This document shows positions 1-8,180 of a stretch of 64,000 nucleotides of DNA, piece after piece (positions within the stretch are counted from its first letter, which is position 1; each line of letters opens with the position of its first letter). The translations under genes and the position numbers were made by a program. Source of the stretch: an uncultured Eubacterium sp. Its GTDB lineage: Bacteria > Bacillota > Clostridia > Lachnospirales > Lachnospiraceae. Where the stretch lies: the NCBI RefSeq assembly GCF_934295145.1, contig NZ_CAKRAS010000004.1:1-64000 (forward strand), in the 5' to 3' direction. The notes under the pieces are model-generated. The model did not search any database. It worked only from the letters and a program-made list of their open reading frames with translations, and was not told the DNA's origin.

Positions 1-86
1 TTTGCTATTATAATAACTGTAAAAACCCCCAATACATTATATAGTTTTTTGCTACCCCCATAGTAAAAAATACCTTCTCTTGAAAG
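1..86 (-). repeat. Dispersed repeat, copy A (partial, runs off window)
   Basis: The reverse complement of this stretch matches positions 28190-28263 and 29320-29395 almost base for base; one inserted T is the main difference. It carries the same GGGGGTAGC and ATTGGGGGTTTTTACAG blocks and, like the other copies, begins just after a terminator hairpin. The rest of the element lies outside the window. Any short open frame across it is broken in the other copies, so it is not treated as a gene. Function unknown. Confidence 0.85.
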
Positions 87-117
87 AACAGCTGATCGAC
101 TGGCTGTTCTTTTTTTT
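83..117 (+). terminator. Rho-independent terminator
   Basis: A nine-pair stem (AAGAACAGC with GGCTGTTCTT) is followed by eight T. It would end transcription entering from the left edge. The same position in the other two copies of the neighbouring repeat is also a hairpin, but with a different stem sequence. Confidence 0.75.
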
Positions 118-135
118 GTAAAAGTGGTGTTTTCC

Positions 136-164
136 TTGCTTTTTCGGGATAGATATAGTATAAC
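136..164 (+). promoter_or_regulatory. Probable sigma-A promoter for trkA-trkH
   Basis: TTGCTT at 136-141 and TATAAC at 159-164 are separated by 17 bases, about 60 bases before the trkA start. The -10 is good and the -35 moderate. Confidence 0.55.
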
Positions 165-221
165 TGTTTGAGCATGGGCAAAAATAATTCATAATTCACG
201 ATAAGATGAAGAGGGAGTATT

Positions 222-1616
222 ATGTTTCAAAAGGGAAAAAAGAATCCTCATAGTGGAGGATTGAACATTATGATTGTTGGGTGTGGAAAAGTTGGTATGA
301 CGCTGGTGGAACGTCTCAGCAAAGAAGGACATGACATTTCTGTCGTTGATAAAAATGCGGCCCGTCTGCAGAGCGTAACCAATATGTACGATGTATATGG
401 TGTAGTTGGCAATGGAGCCAGTTTTACCGTATTAAAGGAAGCAGGAATTGAAAATACAGATATCCTGATCTCAGTGACAGATTCCGATGAATTGAATCTG
501 CTTTGCTGTCTGGTTGCAAAACGTTCCGGACATTGTGAAGTTATTGCCAGAGTGCGTACACCGGATTACAGTGAAGAAAAAGTATATTTGAAAGAAAAAC
601 TCGGACTTGCAATGATGATCAATCCGGAGCAGGAAGCTGCAAATGCGATTTCACGTATTTTATATATGCCAACGGCACTGGAGGTGGCTCCTTTTGCCAG
701 AGGCCATGCGGAAATGGTTCGTATCAAATTGCCGCAGGGAAACATTCTGACTGGAAAGAAAATTGCAGATCTGGTGAAAGAACTTTCCGGTGCAGTGCTG
801 ATCTGTGCCGTTGAGCGAAGCGGAGAAGTATATATCCCAGGAGGAAATTTTGAACTGGCTGCCGGAGATGTCATCAGTTTCATTGCACCGGTGCGGGATG
901 GACGTAAGTTTTTAAAGAAAAACGGATTTCATACACATCAGGTAAAAAGCTGTATCATCGTAGGCGGTGGACGTGCAGCTTATTATCTGGCCAAGCGTCT
1001 GATTGAACTTGGAATTTCCGTACAGATCGTGGAAAATAAGAAGGAACGCTGCGAGGAACTGAGTGTGCTGCTTCCGCAGGCAATTGTGGTAAACGGTGAC
1101 GGTACCAGCGAGGAACTGCTCAATGAGATCGGAATTACGACAACGGAGTCTCTTGTCCCGCTGACTGGAATCGACGAGGAAAATATCATGCTGACTCTGT
1201 ATGCAAAGGAAGTATCCAATGCAAAAGTTGTTACCAAAATCAATCGTATCACCTATACCGGTGTGATCGATCAGTTGGATCTGGGAAGTGTGGTATATCC
1301 GAAATATATTACATCTGAGGCAATCATTGCTTTTGTACGTTCCAAGACAGCGACAATGAATAATAATATCGAAACGATGATCCATCTGTTTGATGAACGC
1401 GTGGAAGCCATTGAATTTGTTGTGGGGGATCAGTCTCCAATCGTAAATGTACCGCTGGCACAGTTGAAACTGAAAAAAAATCTGCTTGTAGCATGTATCA
1501 ATCGCGATGGAAAAATTATTATCCCGGGTGGAAATGACAAGATCCAGGGAGGAGACACGGTAATTATTGTAACAACAAATACTGGATTTCACGATATAGA
1601 AGATATTTTACAGTAG
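222..1616 (+). CDS. trkA: Trk potassium uptake regulatory subunit TrkA
   Basis: Peripheral cytoplasmic NAD(H)-binding subunit that gates the TrkH potassium channel. At 464 residues it has the full bacterial TrkA layout of two Rossmann (RCK-N) and RCK-C pairs. The first dinucleotide motif GCGKVGMTL is near residue 20 and the second, VGGGRAAYYLAKRL, near 247. Each Rossmann half is followed by a C-terminal RCK domain ending in the PGG-containing turn (IYIPGGNFEL type; IIIPGGND). The ATG at 222 is preceded by GAGGGAG at good spacing; an internal ATG at 270 would begin at the usual Rossmann start but has a weaker ribosome site. It lies 17 bases ahead of trkH, so the two are surely co-transcribed. 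Confidence 0.95.
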   Translation: MFQKGKKNPHSGGLNIMIVGCGKVGMTLVERLSKEGHDISVVDKNAARLQSVTNMYDVYGVVGNGASFTVLKEAGIENTDILISVTDSDELNLLCCLVAKRSGHCEVIARVRTPDYSEEKVYLKEKLGLAMMINPEQEAANAISRILYMPTALEVAPFARGHAEMVRIKLPQGNILTGKKIADLVKELSGAVLICAVERSGEVYIPGGNFELAAGDVISFIAPVRDGRKFLKKNGFHTHQVKSCIIVGGGRAAYYLAKRLIELGISVQIVENKKERCEELSVLLPQAIVVNGDGTSEELLNEIGITTTESLVPLTGIDEENIMLTLYAKEVSNAKVVTKINRITYTGVIDQLDLGSVVYPKYITSEAIIAFVRSKTATMNNNIETMIHLFDERVEAIEFVVGDQSPIVNVPLAQLKLKKNLLVACINRDGKIIIPGGNDKIQGGDTVIIVTTNTGFHDIEDILQ

Positions 1617-1633
1617 GTGGAGGGGCATATTAG

Positions 1634-3127
1634 ATGAATAAGTCAATGATCGCCTACATATTGGGCTGGATTATAAAATTGGAAGGGCTTTTTATGCTGA
1701 TTCCGGTTCTGGTGGCACTGATCTATCAGGAACGCAATGGCATGTGGTTTGCCATTGTGGCAGCCTGTGCGCTGGCATTCGGAGCATTTGTTACGCATAA
1801 AAAACCGGAAAGCAATGTATTTTATATGAGAGAGGGGTGTATCGCTACGGCAATGAGCTGGTTTATCATGAGTGTGATCGGCTGCTTGCCATTTTTTCTG
1901 AGTGGGGAGATTCCGTCTTTTACAGACGCATTGTTTGAGACTGTTTCAGGTTTTACAACGACGGGATCTACAATCCTGGGGGATGTGGAAGCATTATCCT
2001 ATTGTATGCTCTTCTGGCGTAGTTTTACGCACTGGATCGGTGGAATGGGTGTACTTGTATTTTTACTGGCAGTCATTCAGATGACAGGTGGTTCCAATAT
2101 GAATCTGCTGCGTGCAGAAAGTCCGGGACCGGCGGTCGGAAAACTGGTGCCAAGAATGATGCATACAGCGAGAATTTTATATGTGATCTATCTCGGAATG
2201 ACAGTGATACTTTTTCTATTACTGCTGTGTGGAAAAATGTCGGTATTTGAATCGTTGACGACTGCATTTTCTACGGCAGGAACCGGAGGCTTTGGCATAC
2301 GAAATGACAGTCTGACCAGTTGTTCCCCCTATATTCAGTGGGTCGTAACAATTTTTATGATTTTATTTGGTGTTAATTTTAATGCCTTTTATTTTTTGTT
2401 ACTGCGAAAATGGAAACAGCTATTTCACATGGAAGAAGTCTGGGCTTATTTTGGTGTCATTGTGGCTGCAATTCTGATCATTATGACAAATACGTATGGA
2501 TGGGGCGTAAATGTGCTGGAAAATCTCAGAAACACATCGTTCCAGGTCGGATCGATCATTACAACGACCGGATTTATGACGGTGGATTTTGACCAGTGGC
2601 CTTCGCTGTCAAGATACGTCATGCTGTTTCTGATGATGATCGGCGCCTGTGCCGGAAGTACCGGCGGCGGTATGAAAGTCAGCCGATTCCTGTTATCCGT
2701 GAAATCTGCTCTGCGGGAATTAAATTCCTATCTGTTCCCGAAGAGTATAAAAAAGATCAAGATGGACGGAAAGACGGTAGACGAAGAGGCTATCCGTGGC
2801 ATTAACGTATATTTTACAGCATATATGCTGCTGGTTATATTGTCTACATTTCTGGTCTGCATAGACGGAACAGATCTGGTCAGCGGTTTTTCTTCCGTGC
2901 TGGGTACCTTTAATAATATCGGACCGGGACTTGCAAAATATGGACCGGCATGCAATTTCGGTGATGCGTCAACCTTCAGTAAATGTGTGTACATTTTTGA
3001 CATGCTGGCAGGTCGTTTGGAAATCTTCCCGGTGCTGATCCTTTTGTATCCGCCGAGCTGGCGTGGACTTTTAAAACGCCGGATCAAACGGAAAAAGAAT
3101 AGCAGAGGAAATGTATCTATATCCTGA
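1634..3127 (+). CDS. trkH: Trk potassium uptake transmembrane subunit TrkH
   Basis: Integral membrane potassium-translocating subunit, 497 residues, the usual length. The four filter loops of the SKT superfamily can be read in order: SGFTTTGSTIL, STAGTGGFG, TTTGFMT and NNIGPG, each with its central glycine. Hydrophobic segments fill the spaces between them, and the C-terminus is basic (RRIKRKKNS). The ribosome site GGTGGAGGGG precedes the ATG. With TrkA upstream it forms a complete TrkAH system, probably giving osmotic and turgor control. Confidence 0.95.
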   Translation: MNKSMIAYILGWIIKLEGLFMLIPVLVALIYQERNGMWFAIVAACALAFGAFVTHKKPESNVFYMREGCIATAMSWFIMSVIGCLPFFLSGEIPSFTDALFETVSGFTTTGSTILGDVEALSYCMLFWRSFTHWIGGMGVLVFLLAVIQMTGGSNMNLLRAESPGPAVGKLVPRMMHTARILYVIYLGMTVILFLLLLCGKMSVFESLTTAFSTAGTGGFGIRNDSLTSCSPYIQWVVTIFMILFGVNFNAFYFLLLRKWKQLFHMEEVWAYFGVIVAAILIIMTNTYGWGVNVLENLRNTSFQVGSIITTTGFMTVDFDQWPSLSRYVMLFLMMIGACAGSTGGGMKVSRFLLSVKSALRELNSYLFPKSIKKIKMDGKTVDEEAIRGINVYFTAYMLLVILSTFLVCIDGTDLVSGFSSVLGTFNNIGPGLAKYGPACNFGDASTFSKCVYIFDMLAGRLEIFPVLILLYPPSWRGLLKRRIKRKKNSRGNVSIS

Positions 3128-3274
3128 ATATATCCTGAAGCTTGTACAGAAAATGAAGGAAACAAGCTGTTTAAGAAAAAATAGAAAATGATTCTTGCCA
3201 ATTCCTGAATAAATTTTAAGAATTTCTGAATCCTATTTACATAGGACAAAAAACTTGGTACAAATTATTATATC

Positions 3275-3360
3275 ATGATGGGTAGAATTGTGGGAGTACG
3301 AAGTACGGAACAATTCGTAAGGCATCTTTTGACCCCAACATCATATGATCACAGTGTCAA
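3275..3360. repeat. Palindromic dispersed repeat (copy 1 of the 3.3/42.5 kb pair)
   Basis: About 51 bases (roughly 3281-3331, from TGGGTAGAATTGTGGG to CATCTTTTGA) recur in reverse complement at 42505-42556 without a mismatch. The core folds: GAATTGT pairs with ACAATTC around GTAC-GAA-GTAC. It is followed by ATGATCACAGTGTCAAAAGGGCTGAG, which resembles the start of the second hairpin repeat family found at 4.05, 5.0, 42.6 and 60.9 kb. No gene is seen between trkH and 3409 apart from this repeat. Confidence 0.8.
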
Positions 3361-3408
3361 AAGGGCTGAGTGTTTTATGTACGACAAAGTTTGTCTGGAG
3401 GTAGGACA

Positions 3409-3873
3409 GTGATTTTTCCAAAGTTCATTTATACATTTTTAGTAGCAATGATTCCGGCCGTTGAGGTAAAAGGAGCGATTCCTTTTGGTATGGCATTACA
3501 GCTGGCACCGTGGCAGGCGTATCTGATGGCATTATGCGGAAGCTTTTTTGTGGTTTGTTTTCTGGCTTTTTTCACCCACTGGTTTTATGTGGAATGTAAA
3601 AAGCATGGATTTTTGAAACGATTTATCGGCTGGATCGATAAAATAGTCACAAAGAATAAGGATAAGATTCACAGGTATGGACCGCTGGCGATTTTTGCAT
3701 ATGTGGCAGTGCCGATTCCGGGAACCGGGACATGGACCGGAAGCATCATCGCCGGAGTGTTGAATATGAAACCGGGAATTACAATCATTTGTGTAATGTG
3801 CGGAAATGCTGTGGCCGGGATGATCGTGATGCTTGCAAGTTCGGGTGTTATTCATTTGATTTCACGATTATAG
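3409..3873 (+). CDS. Small multidrug-export-type membrane protein (COG2426)
   Basis: A 154-residue membrane protein resembling the putative small multidrug export family (COG2426), whose transported substrate is not firmly known. There is an early AMIPAVEVKGAIPFG motif, a conserved loop VPIPGTGTWTGSIIAG around residues 100-115, and about four hydrophobic segments with a hydrophobic C-terminus. The frame is open from a GTG at 3370, but the GTG at 3409 is chosen because GGAGG lies 7 bases before it and falls inside the longer reading. Family assignment is good; function is inference. Confidence 0.75.
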   Translation: MIFPKFIYTFLVAMIPAVEVKGAIPFGMALQLAPWQAYLMALCGSFFVVCFLAFFTHWFYVECKKHGFLKRFIGWIDKIVTKNKDKIHRYGPLAIFAYVAVPIPGTGTWTGSIIAGVLNMKPGITIICVMCGNAVAGMIVMLASSGVIHLISRL

Positions 3874-3993
3874 ATACGCAGAATGCCAGCTGCATGTCTG
3901 GAAGGCGCAGAAAATAAAGGATGAAATCATATGGCAATGAAACTGTTGTACAAAATAAAGAATGAAATTGTTTGATAACAGAAACTGGCATGG

Positions 3994-4043
3994 ACATAAC
4001 AGTAAAAACTGGCTCTTGAAAAAGGTCAGTTTTTTTGTTATGT
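3994..4043 (+). terminator. Probable terminator hairpin
   Basis: ACATAACAGTAAAAACTG pairs with CAGTTTTTTTGTTATGT across a 15-base loop. The T-run sits inside the distal arm. It is placed to end the transcript of the 3409 gene. Confidence 0.55.
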
Positions 4044-4046
4044 ATG

Positions 4047-4115
4047 ATTAGAGTGCCAAAAGCTCTGAGCCCGCCTGTACTTGCACAACGGAGCAATCCG
4101 TGTGATCAAGATTTG
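4047..4115. repeat. Hairpin repeat family, copy 1
   Basis: Contains GTGCCAAAAGCTCTGAGCCC, then CCTGTACTTGCACAA, then CGGAGCAATCCGTGTGATCA. The same blocks occur at 5010-5117 and 42585-42684 (reverse) and partly at 3340 and 60949. No reading frame is conserved through it. Confidence 0.6.
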
Positions 4116-4165
4116 GGTATTTTGATATACAATGTATAAGAGAAAGATGGGGAATAAATAGTTTT

Positions 4166-5002
4166 ATGATAGCTTCACATAACAATCAGAAGAAAATTGC
4201 TGTGATCAATGATTTTTCAGGCTTTGGACGATGCTCTATCGCAGTTTCACTGCCGATCATATCAGCAATGAAGATACAGTGCTGTCCGGTACCGACATCG
4301 ATTTTTTCAAATCATACAGGATTTGACAGCTATTTTTTTGAAGATTATACCGATAAGATGCGGCCGTATATCGCAGAATGGCGGAAACTGGGTCTGCATT
4401 TTAACGGAATCTGCACTGGATTTCTGGGATCTGAGGCGCAAATTGGGATTGTAGGAGATTTCCTTCAGGAGTTTGGCAAAAATGGAACCATTGTACTGAT
4501 CGATCCGGTTATGGGAGATTATGGGAAGCCTTATCCGACCTATACCATGGAAATGTGTCTGGAGATGAAGAAACTGGTGCATTATGCAGATATCCTGACA
4601 CCGAATCTGACCGAGGCCTGTATCCTGACGGATACGCCATATAAGGAAAAATGGCGGGTAGCAGAGATTGAACAGATGGCAGAAGATTTAAGCCGGATGG
4701 GACCGGAGAAAGTGGTGATCACGGGCATTCCGCAGGGGAGCTTTGTAGCGAATCTCTGTTACGAAAAAGGAAAGGAATGCAAAATGCTGCGCACCCACAG
4801 AATTGGCACATCGCGATCCGGAACCGGGGATATTTTTTCAGCGATACTGGCAGCAGATGCAGTGAACGGGGTTGCTTTTGAAGAGTCTGTAAAGAAAGCT
4901 TCCGGCTTTATCAAAAAATGCATTTTAAGTTCTATCGAACGGGACATCCCACTGACAGATGGTGTCTGCTTTGAGGATCATCTGGGAAGTCTGGCGAGAT
5001 GA
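4166..5002 (+). CDS. pdxY: Pyridoxamine/pyridoxal kinase (PdxY-type)
   Basis: ATP-dependent kinase of the ribokinase superfamily that phosphorylates B6 vitamers, cytoplasmic, 278 residues as expected. The N-terminus AVINDFSGFGRCS matches the start of the PdxY/PdxK fold. IDPVMGDYGKPYPTY (about residue 112) and TPNLTEACILTD (about 147) are family landmarks, and SGTGDIFSA near residue 217 is the anion-hole/catalytic Asp motif. The gene stands alone between two repeat elements. The symbol is by similarity; the precise vitamer preference cannot be read. Confidence 0.85.
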   Translation: MIASHNNQKKIAVINDFSGFGRCSIAVSLPIISAMKIQCCPVPTSIFSNHTGFDSYFFEDYTDKMRPYIAEWRKLGLHFNGICTGFLGSEAQIGIVGDFLQEFGKNGTIVLIDPVMGDYGKPYPTYTMEMCLEMKKLVHYADILTPNLTEACILTDTPYKEKWRVAEIEQMAEDLSRMGPEKVVITGIPQGSFVANLCYEKGKECKMLRTHRIGTSRSGTGDIFSAILAADAVNGVAFEESVKKASGFIKKCILSSIERDIPLTDGVCFEDHLGSLAR

Positions 5003-5009
5003 TATCAAA

Positions 5010-5117
5010 TGAGAGATCACGCCAACCTTTCCAGGCGGTGAGCAACAAGAAAGTCGAGGTCATTCATTCACCCTTGTGCAAGCACAGGTGGACTCAGACC
5101 TTTTGACAATGTAATCA
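5010..5117. repeat. Hairpin repeat family, copy 2
   Basis: Read in reverse complement it begins TGATTACATTGTCAAAAGG, continues CTGAGTCCACCTGTGC and ends in a GC-rich tail. An inner hairpin CACC-TTGTGC/GCACA-GGTG is enclosed by AGGTC/GACCT. Its right edge supplies a TTGACA sequence at 5102-5107, 58 bases before the next gene. Confidence 0.65.
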
Positions 5118-5164
5118 ATGATATTAAAAAGAGTGGATATATATAAAGAAAGAAGGAATGAAAA

Positions 5165-5767
5165 ATGGAAATTTTATACAAAGTACATCATGGGTTATAT
5201 GTAAACCTTACAAACAAATGTCCATGTGCCTGTACATTCTGCCTGCGTCAGACCATGGATCATGTAGGAGAATCCCACAGTCTGTGGCTGGATCGTGAGC
5301 CTTCAGCAGAGGAAGTCATCGCAGAATTTGCAAAGTTTGATATGAATGAATTTGAAGAAGTTGTATTCTGCGGATTCGGTGAGCCGACAGAGGCACTTCC
5401 GGTATTGCTGAAAGTAGCTGCTTATGTGAAAGAGACATTTGCAAAACCTGTGCGTATCAACACCAATGGTATGGGAAATCTCATCTGGAACCGTGATATC
5501 ACACCGGAATTTGAAGGTCTGATCGATACGGTATCCATCAGCCTGAATACACCAAATGCAGAGCGTTATCACGAACTGGTGCGCAGCAAATTCGGAGATC
5601 AGTCCTTTGATGCCATGATTGATTTTGCAAAGAAGTGTACCAGACATGTACCTAAAGTTGTCATGACAACGGTAGAGACTACGATCACAAAAGAAGAAGA
5701 AGCACAGTGCAGTAAGATCTGTGAGGAAGTTGGCGCTGTATACCGCATCCGTCCGTGGGAAGATTAA
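5165..5767 (+). CDS. Radical SAM protein, TatD-associated type
   Basis: A short (200 residue) radical SAM enzyme. The cluster motif CPCACTFC (CxxxCxxC) is at about residues 19-26 after VNLTNKCP. It is followed by a GFGEPTE glycine-rich SAM loop near residue 75 and INTNGMGN near 105. The length and N-terminus match the family usually described as TatD nuclease-associated radical SAM proteins, but no TatD gene is adjacent here. It is cytoplasmic with reaction unknown. AAGGAATG precedes the ATG, and a strong terminator follows, so it is probably monocistronic. Confidence 0.8.
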   Translation: MEILYKVHHGLYVNLTNKCPCACTFCLRQTMDHVGESHSLWLDREPSAEEVIAEFAKFDMNEFEEVVFCGFGEPTEALPVLLKVAAYVKETFAKPVRINTNGMGNLIWNRDITPEFEGLIDTVSISLNTPNAERYHELVRSKFGDQSFDAMIDFAKKCTRHVPKVVMTTVETTITKEEEAQCSKICEEVGAVYRIRPWED

Positions 5768-5818
5768 AACATTAAAAAATGAATATTTTTAAGCAATGGA
5801 CAATGAATGGGTAATGAT

Positions 5819-5850
5819 ACCGCCGGTCTGTCGACCGGCGGTGTTTTTTT
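5819..5850 (+). terminator. Rho-independent terminator
   Basis: ACCGCCGGTC-TGTC-GACCGGCGGT followed by seven T. A near-perfect GC-rich stem closing the radical SAM gene. Confidence 0.95.
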
Positions 5851-5960
5851 CCTTGCAATTTAGCAGGAACTTTATTATAATTTAGATTGCCTGTTAAAGG
5901 CAGTAATATTGATACATACACAGATATTTTTTTTGTGGATTTTTTGACAGGAGAATGAAG

Positions 5961-6557
5961 ATGTGGCAGCTGATTTTGGGAACTGCAGGATTTGTCCTGT
6001 ATTTTGTATATGATATCAACAGTATCCTGAGTAAGAATGTATGTTTGCAGAAATTTTTTGCATGGGGGAGTATTCTAGTCGTGGCGTCTGTCGTAGCAGA
6101 GTTCTGTTCTGTATGGGGACAAGGTCATCGGAGCCTGGGAGCAGTGATCGGATTTGGAATCGGATCATTGTTTTTTCTTGGTATGCTTATATATACCTTG
6201 TTTTTTGCCCTTCCCTTTGAAGAAACCTATTGTGAAGAAAATAAACTGCGTGCTGCATACACAGAAGGAATGTATGGTTTGTGCCGTCATCCGGGTGTGT
6301 TGTGGTTTGCGGGTGCCTTTTTATGCATGTGGGGAATGCTGGGGGGATTAAGACAGGGAATCTATTTTGGACTTATGATTTTCTGGAATTATCTGTATAT
6401 CATTTTTCAGGATCTGTGGACATTTCCACGGACATTTTTTAATTATAGGGAATATCAACAAAGTACGCCATTTTTAATCCCGAATGGAAAAAGTATCCGG
6501 GCGTGCATGAAAAGTATAAGAAAACGCAGCAATCAATCTGGAGTGGACGACTTATGA
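5961..6557 (+). CDS. ICMT/PEMT-like membrane methyltransferase
   Basis: A 198-residue integral membrane protein with about five hydrophobic segments. The C-terminal half has the layout of the isoprenylcysteine carboxyl methyltransferase/phospholipid methyltransferase superfamily: YGLCRHPGVLWFAG (about residue 108) and, later, FFNYREYQQSTPFLIP, which resemble the RHP and Y-P-LIP elements that build the SAM pocket. The ATG at 5961 is chosen over 5955 because AGGAG at 5949-5953 is only one base from the latter. Its stop overlaps the GH3 start in ATGA, so the two proteins are translationally coupled. The methyl acceptor is unknown; coupling suggests a carboxylate or lipid product related to the GH3 enzyme. 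Confidence 0.65.
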   Translation: MWQLILGTAGFVLYFVYDINSILSKNVCLQKFFAWGSILVVASVVAEFCSVWGQGHRSLGAVIGFGIGSLFFLGMLIYTLFFALPFEETYCEENKLRAAYTEGMYGLCRHPGVLWFAGAFLCMWGMLGGLRQGIYFGLMIFWNYLYIIFQDLWTFPRTFFNYREYQQSTPFLIPNGKSIRACMKSIRKRSNQSGVDDL

Positions 6558-8173
6558 GCCTAAAAGAAAAATTGAAAAAACATCAATATAATGAAATCTG
6601 GCAGCAGTACTGCGGATTCCTTGATCTGTCCATGGAAGGATACATGAAGATCCAGCGGCGGCTGATGGAAGAGCAGATCCAGCTTTGGAGCAACTGCGGA
6701 CTGGGGCAGTCCATTCTGAAGGGAAAGCATCCGAGAAATCTGGAGGAATTCCGGAAAATGGTGCCGTTGACAGAGTATGAAGATTATGCAGATATTCTGT
6801 TGAGCAAGCAGCCGGATATGCTTCCGGGAAATCCGGTGATCTGGATACAGACGACCTGGGAGGGTGGTAAGCACCCGATCAAGGTAGCGCCGTATACCAG
6901 AAGCATGCTGGATACATATCGAAATAACGTCATGGCCTGCCTGATTTTGTCTACAAGCCGTGAAAAAGGATCCTTTGATGTGGCTTCCACGGATAAGTTT
7001 CTGTATGCGCTGGCACCACTGCCTTATGCGACAGGGTTGTTTCCGCTGGCATTGGGAGAAGAAATCGATATTGAGTTTTTGCCGGCGATCAAAGACGCTG
7101 TGAATATGAGTTTCAGTGAGCGTAACAAACTGGGATTTAAGATGGCAATGCAAAAGGATCTGGGATTTTTCTTTGGTCTTGGAAGTGTTGCCTATGCAGT
7201 CAGCCAGAGCCTGTCAACTCTGACAAGTTCCGGCGGTGGAGTAAAGCTGTCCAGTCTGTTAAAATGTAAACCGCAGATGATCATGCGGCTTTTGAAAGCA
7301 AAATATCGGTGCAAGAAAGAGCAGCGACAGCTGCTTCCAAAGGATCTCTTCCATCTGAAAGGCTTTATGGTAGCAGGTACAGACAATCTGTGCTATAAGG
7401 ATGATCTGGAAGAACTCTGGGGCATCCGGCCGATGGAACTATTTGCAGGTACGGAGCCTTCCATGATGGGAACTGAGACATGGACGCGTAAAGGTATGTA
7501 TTTCTTCCCGGATAACGCATTTTACGAGTTTATCACAGAGGAAGATATGCTGAAAAATTATGAGGATCCATCGTATATTCCACCGACATATCTCATGGAT
7601 GAGGTGCGGCCGGGGGAAAGATATGAACTGGTATTTACTATTTTGAAAGGCGGAGCGTTTGCAAGGTATCGCTGTGGCGATATGTATCGTTGCGTCGGTC
7701 TGGAAAACCGGGAAGATGAGACGCGGATTCCACGGTTTGAGTATATAGATCGTGTGCCTTGGATCATCGATATTGCCGGGTTTACACGAATTTCAGAAAA
7801 TGGGATCAAAAATGTCATTGGACTTTCAAAGCTTCCAATTATAAACTGGGTGGCAACGAAGGAATATAATGAGCAGAACCGGCCATATCTGCACATGTAT
7901 GTGGAACTGGAGCGGGATGCACTGCTGAATAATGCCATGAGTGCAACAATTTTGAAGGATCTGCTCAGTACTTATTTTAAATATATTGATCAGGATTACC
8001 GTGATCTGAAAAAGATTCTGGGAATGGATCCGCTGCAGGTGACGATTCTTACTTGCGGAACATTTGAGACTTATGAGAAACGGACAGGGAAAAAACTGTA
8101 CCATATGAGCCCTTCACATTATGACCTGAAGGGATTGCTTGAGGTACAGGTGAGTATGAATAGAGTGAGATAA
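6554..8173 (+). CDS. GH3-family acyl-adenylating enzyme
   Basis: A 539-residue protein of the GH3 superfamily. Plant members join carboxylic acids to amino acids through an acyl-adenylate; bacterial substrates are mostly unknown. Visible signs are the N-terminal helical region with FRKMVPLTEYEDY (position-matching the PLTxYED element), FAGTEPSMMGTETW in the adenylation centre, and GGAFARYRCGDMYRCVG (YRxGD nucleotide-binding motif) near residue 365. The start at 6554 (MSLKEK) overlaps the upstream stop; an earlier in-frame ATG at 6503 lies deep inside the upstream gene. It sits between a membrane methyltransferase and a c-di-GMP-type signalling protein, which is an uncommon partnership. Confidence 0.8.
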   Translation: MSLKEKLKKHQYNEIWQQYCGFLDLSMEGYMKIQRRLMEEQIQLWSNCGLGQSILKGKHPRNLEEFRKMVPLTEYEDYADILLSKQPDMLPGNPVIWIQTTWEGGKHPIKVAPYTRSMLDTYRNNVMACLILSTSREKGSFDVASTDKFLYALAPLPYATGLFPLALGEEIDIEFLPAIKDAVNMSFSERNKLGFKMAMQKDLGFFFGLGSVAYAVSQSLSTLTSSGGGVKLSSLLKCKPQMIMRLLKAKYRCKKEQRQLLPKDLFHLKGFMVAGTDNLCYKDDLEELWGIRPMELFAGTEPSMMGTETWTRKGMYFFPDNAFYEFITEEDMLKNYEDPSYIPPTYLMDEVRPGERYELVFTILKGGAFARYRCGDMYRCVGLENREDETRIPRFEYIDRVPWIIDIAGFTRISENGIKNVIGLSKLPIINWVATKEYNEQNRPYLHMYVELERDALLNNAMSATILKDLLSTYFKYIDQDYRDLKKILGMDPLQVTILTCGTFETYEKRTGKKLYHMSPSHYDLKGLLEVQVSMNRVR

Positions 8174-8180
8174 GAGGAAT

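Noticed and set aside
8..199. 63-residue minus-strand open frame at the window start
   Set aside because: It runs through dispersed repeat copy A and a terminator; the frame is broken in copies B and C and there is no ribosome site.
912..1592. 226-codon open frame opposite trkA
   Set aside because: Cys/His/Tyr-rich low-plausibility composition and full overlap with a certain gene: a shadow of trkA.
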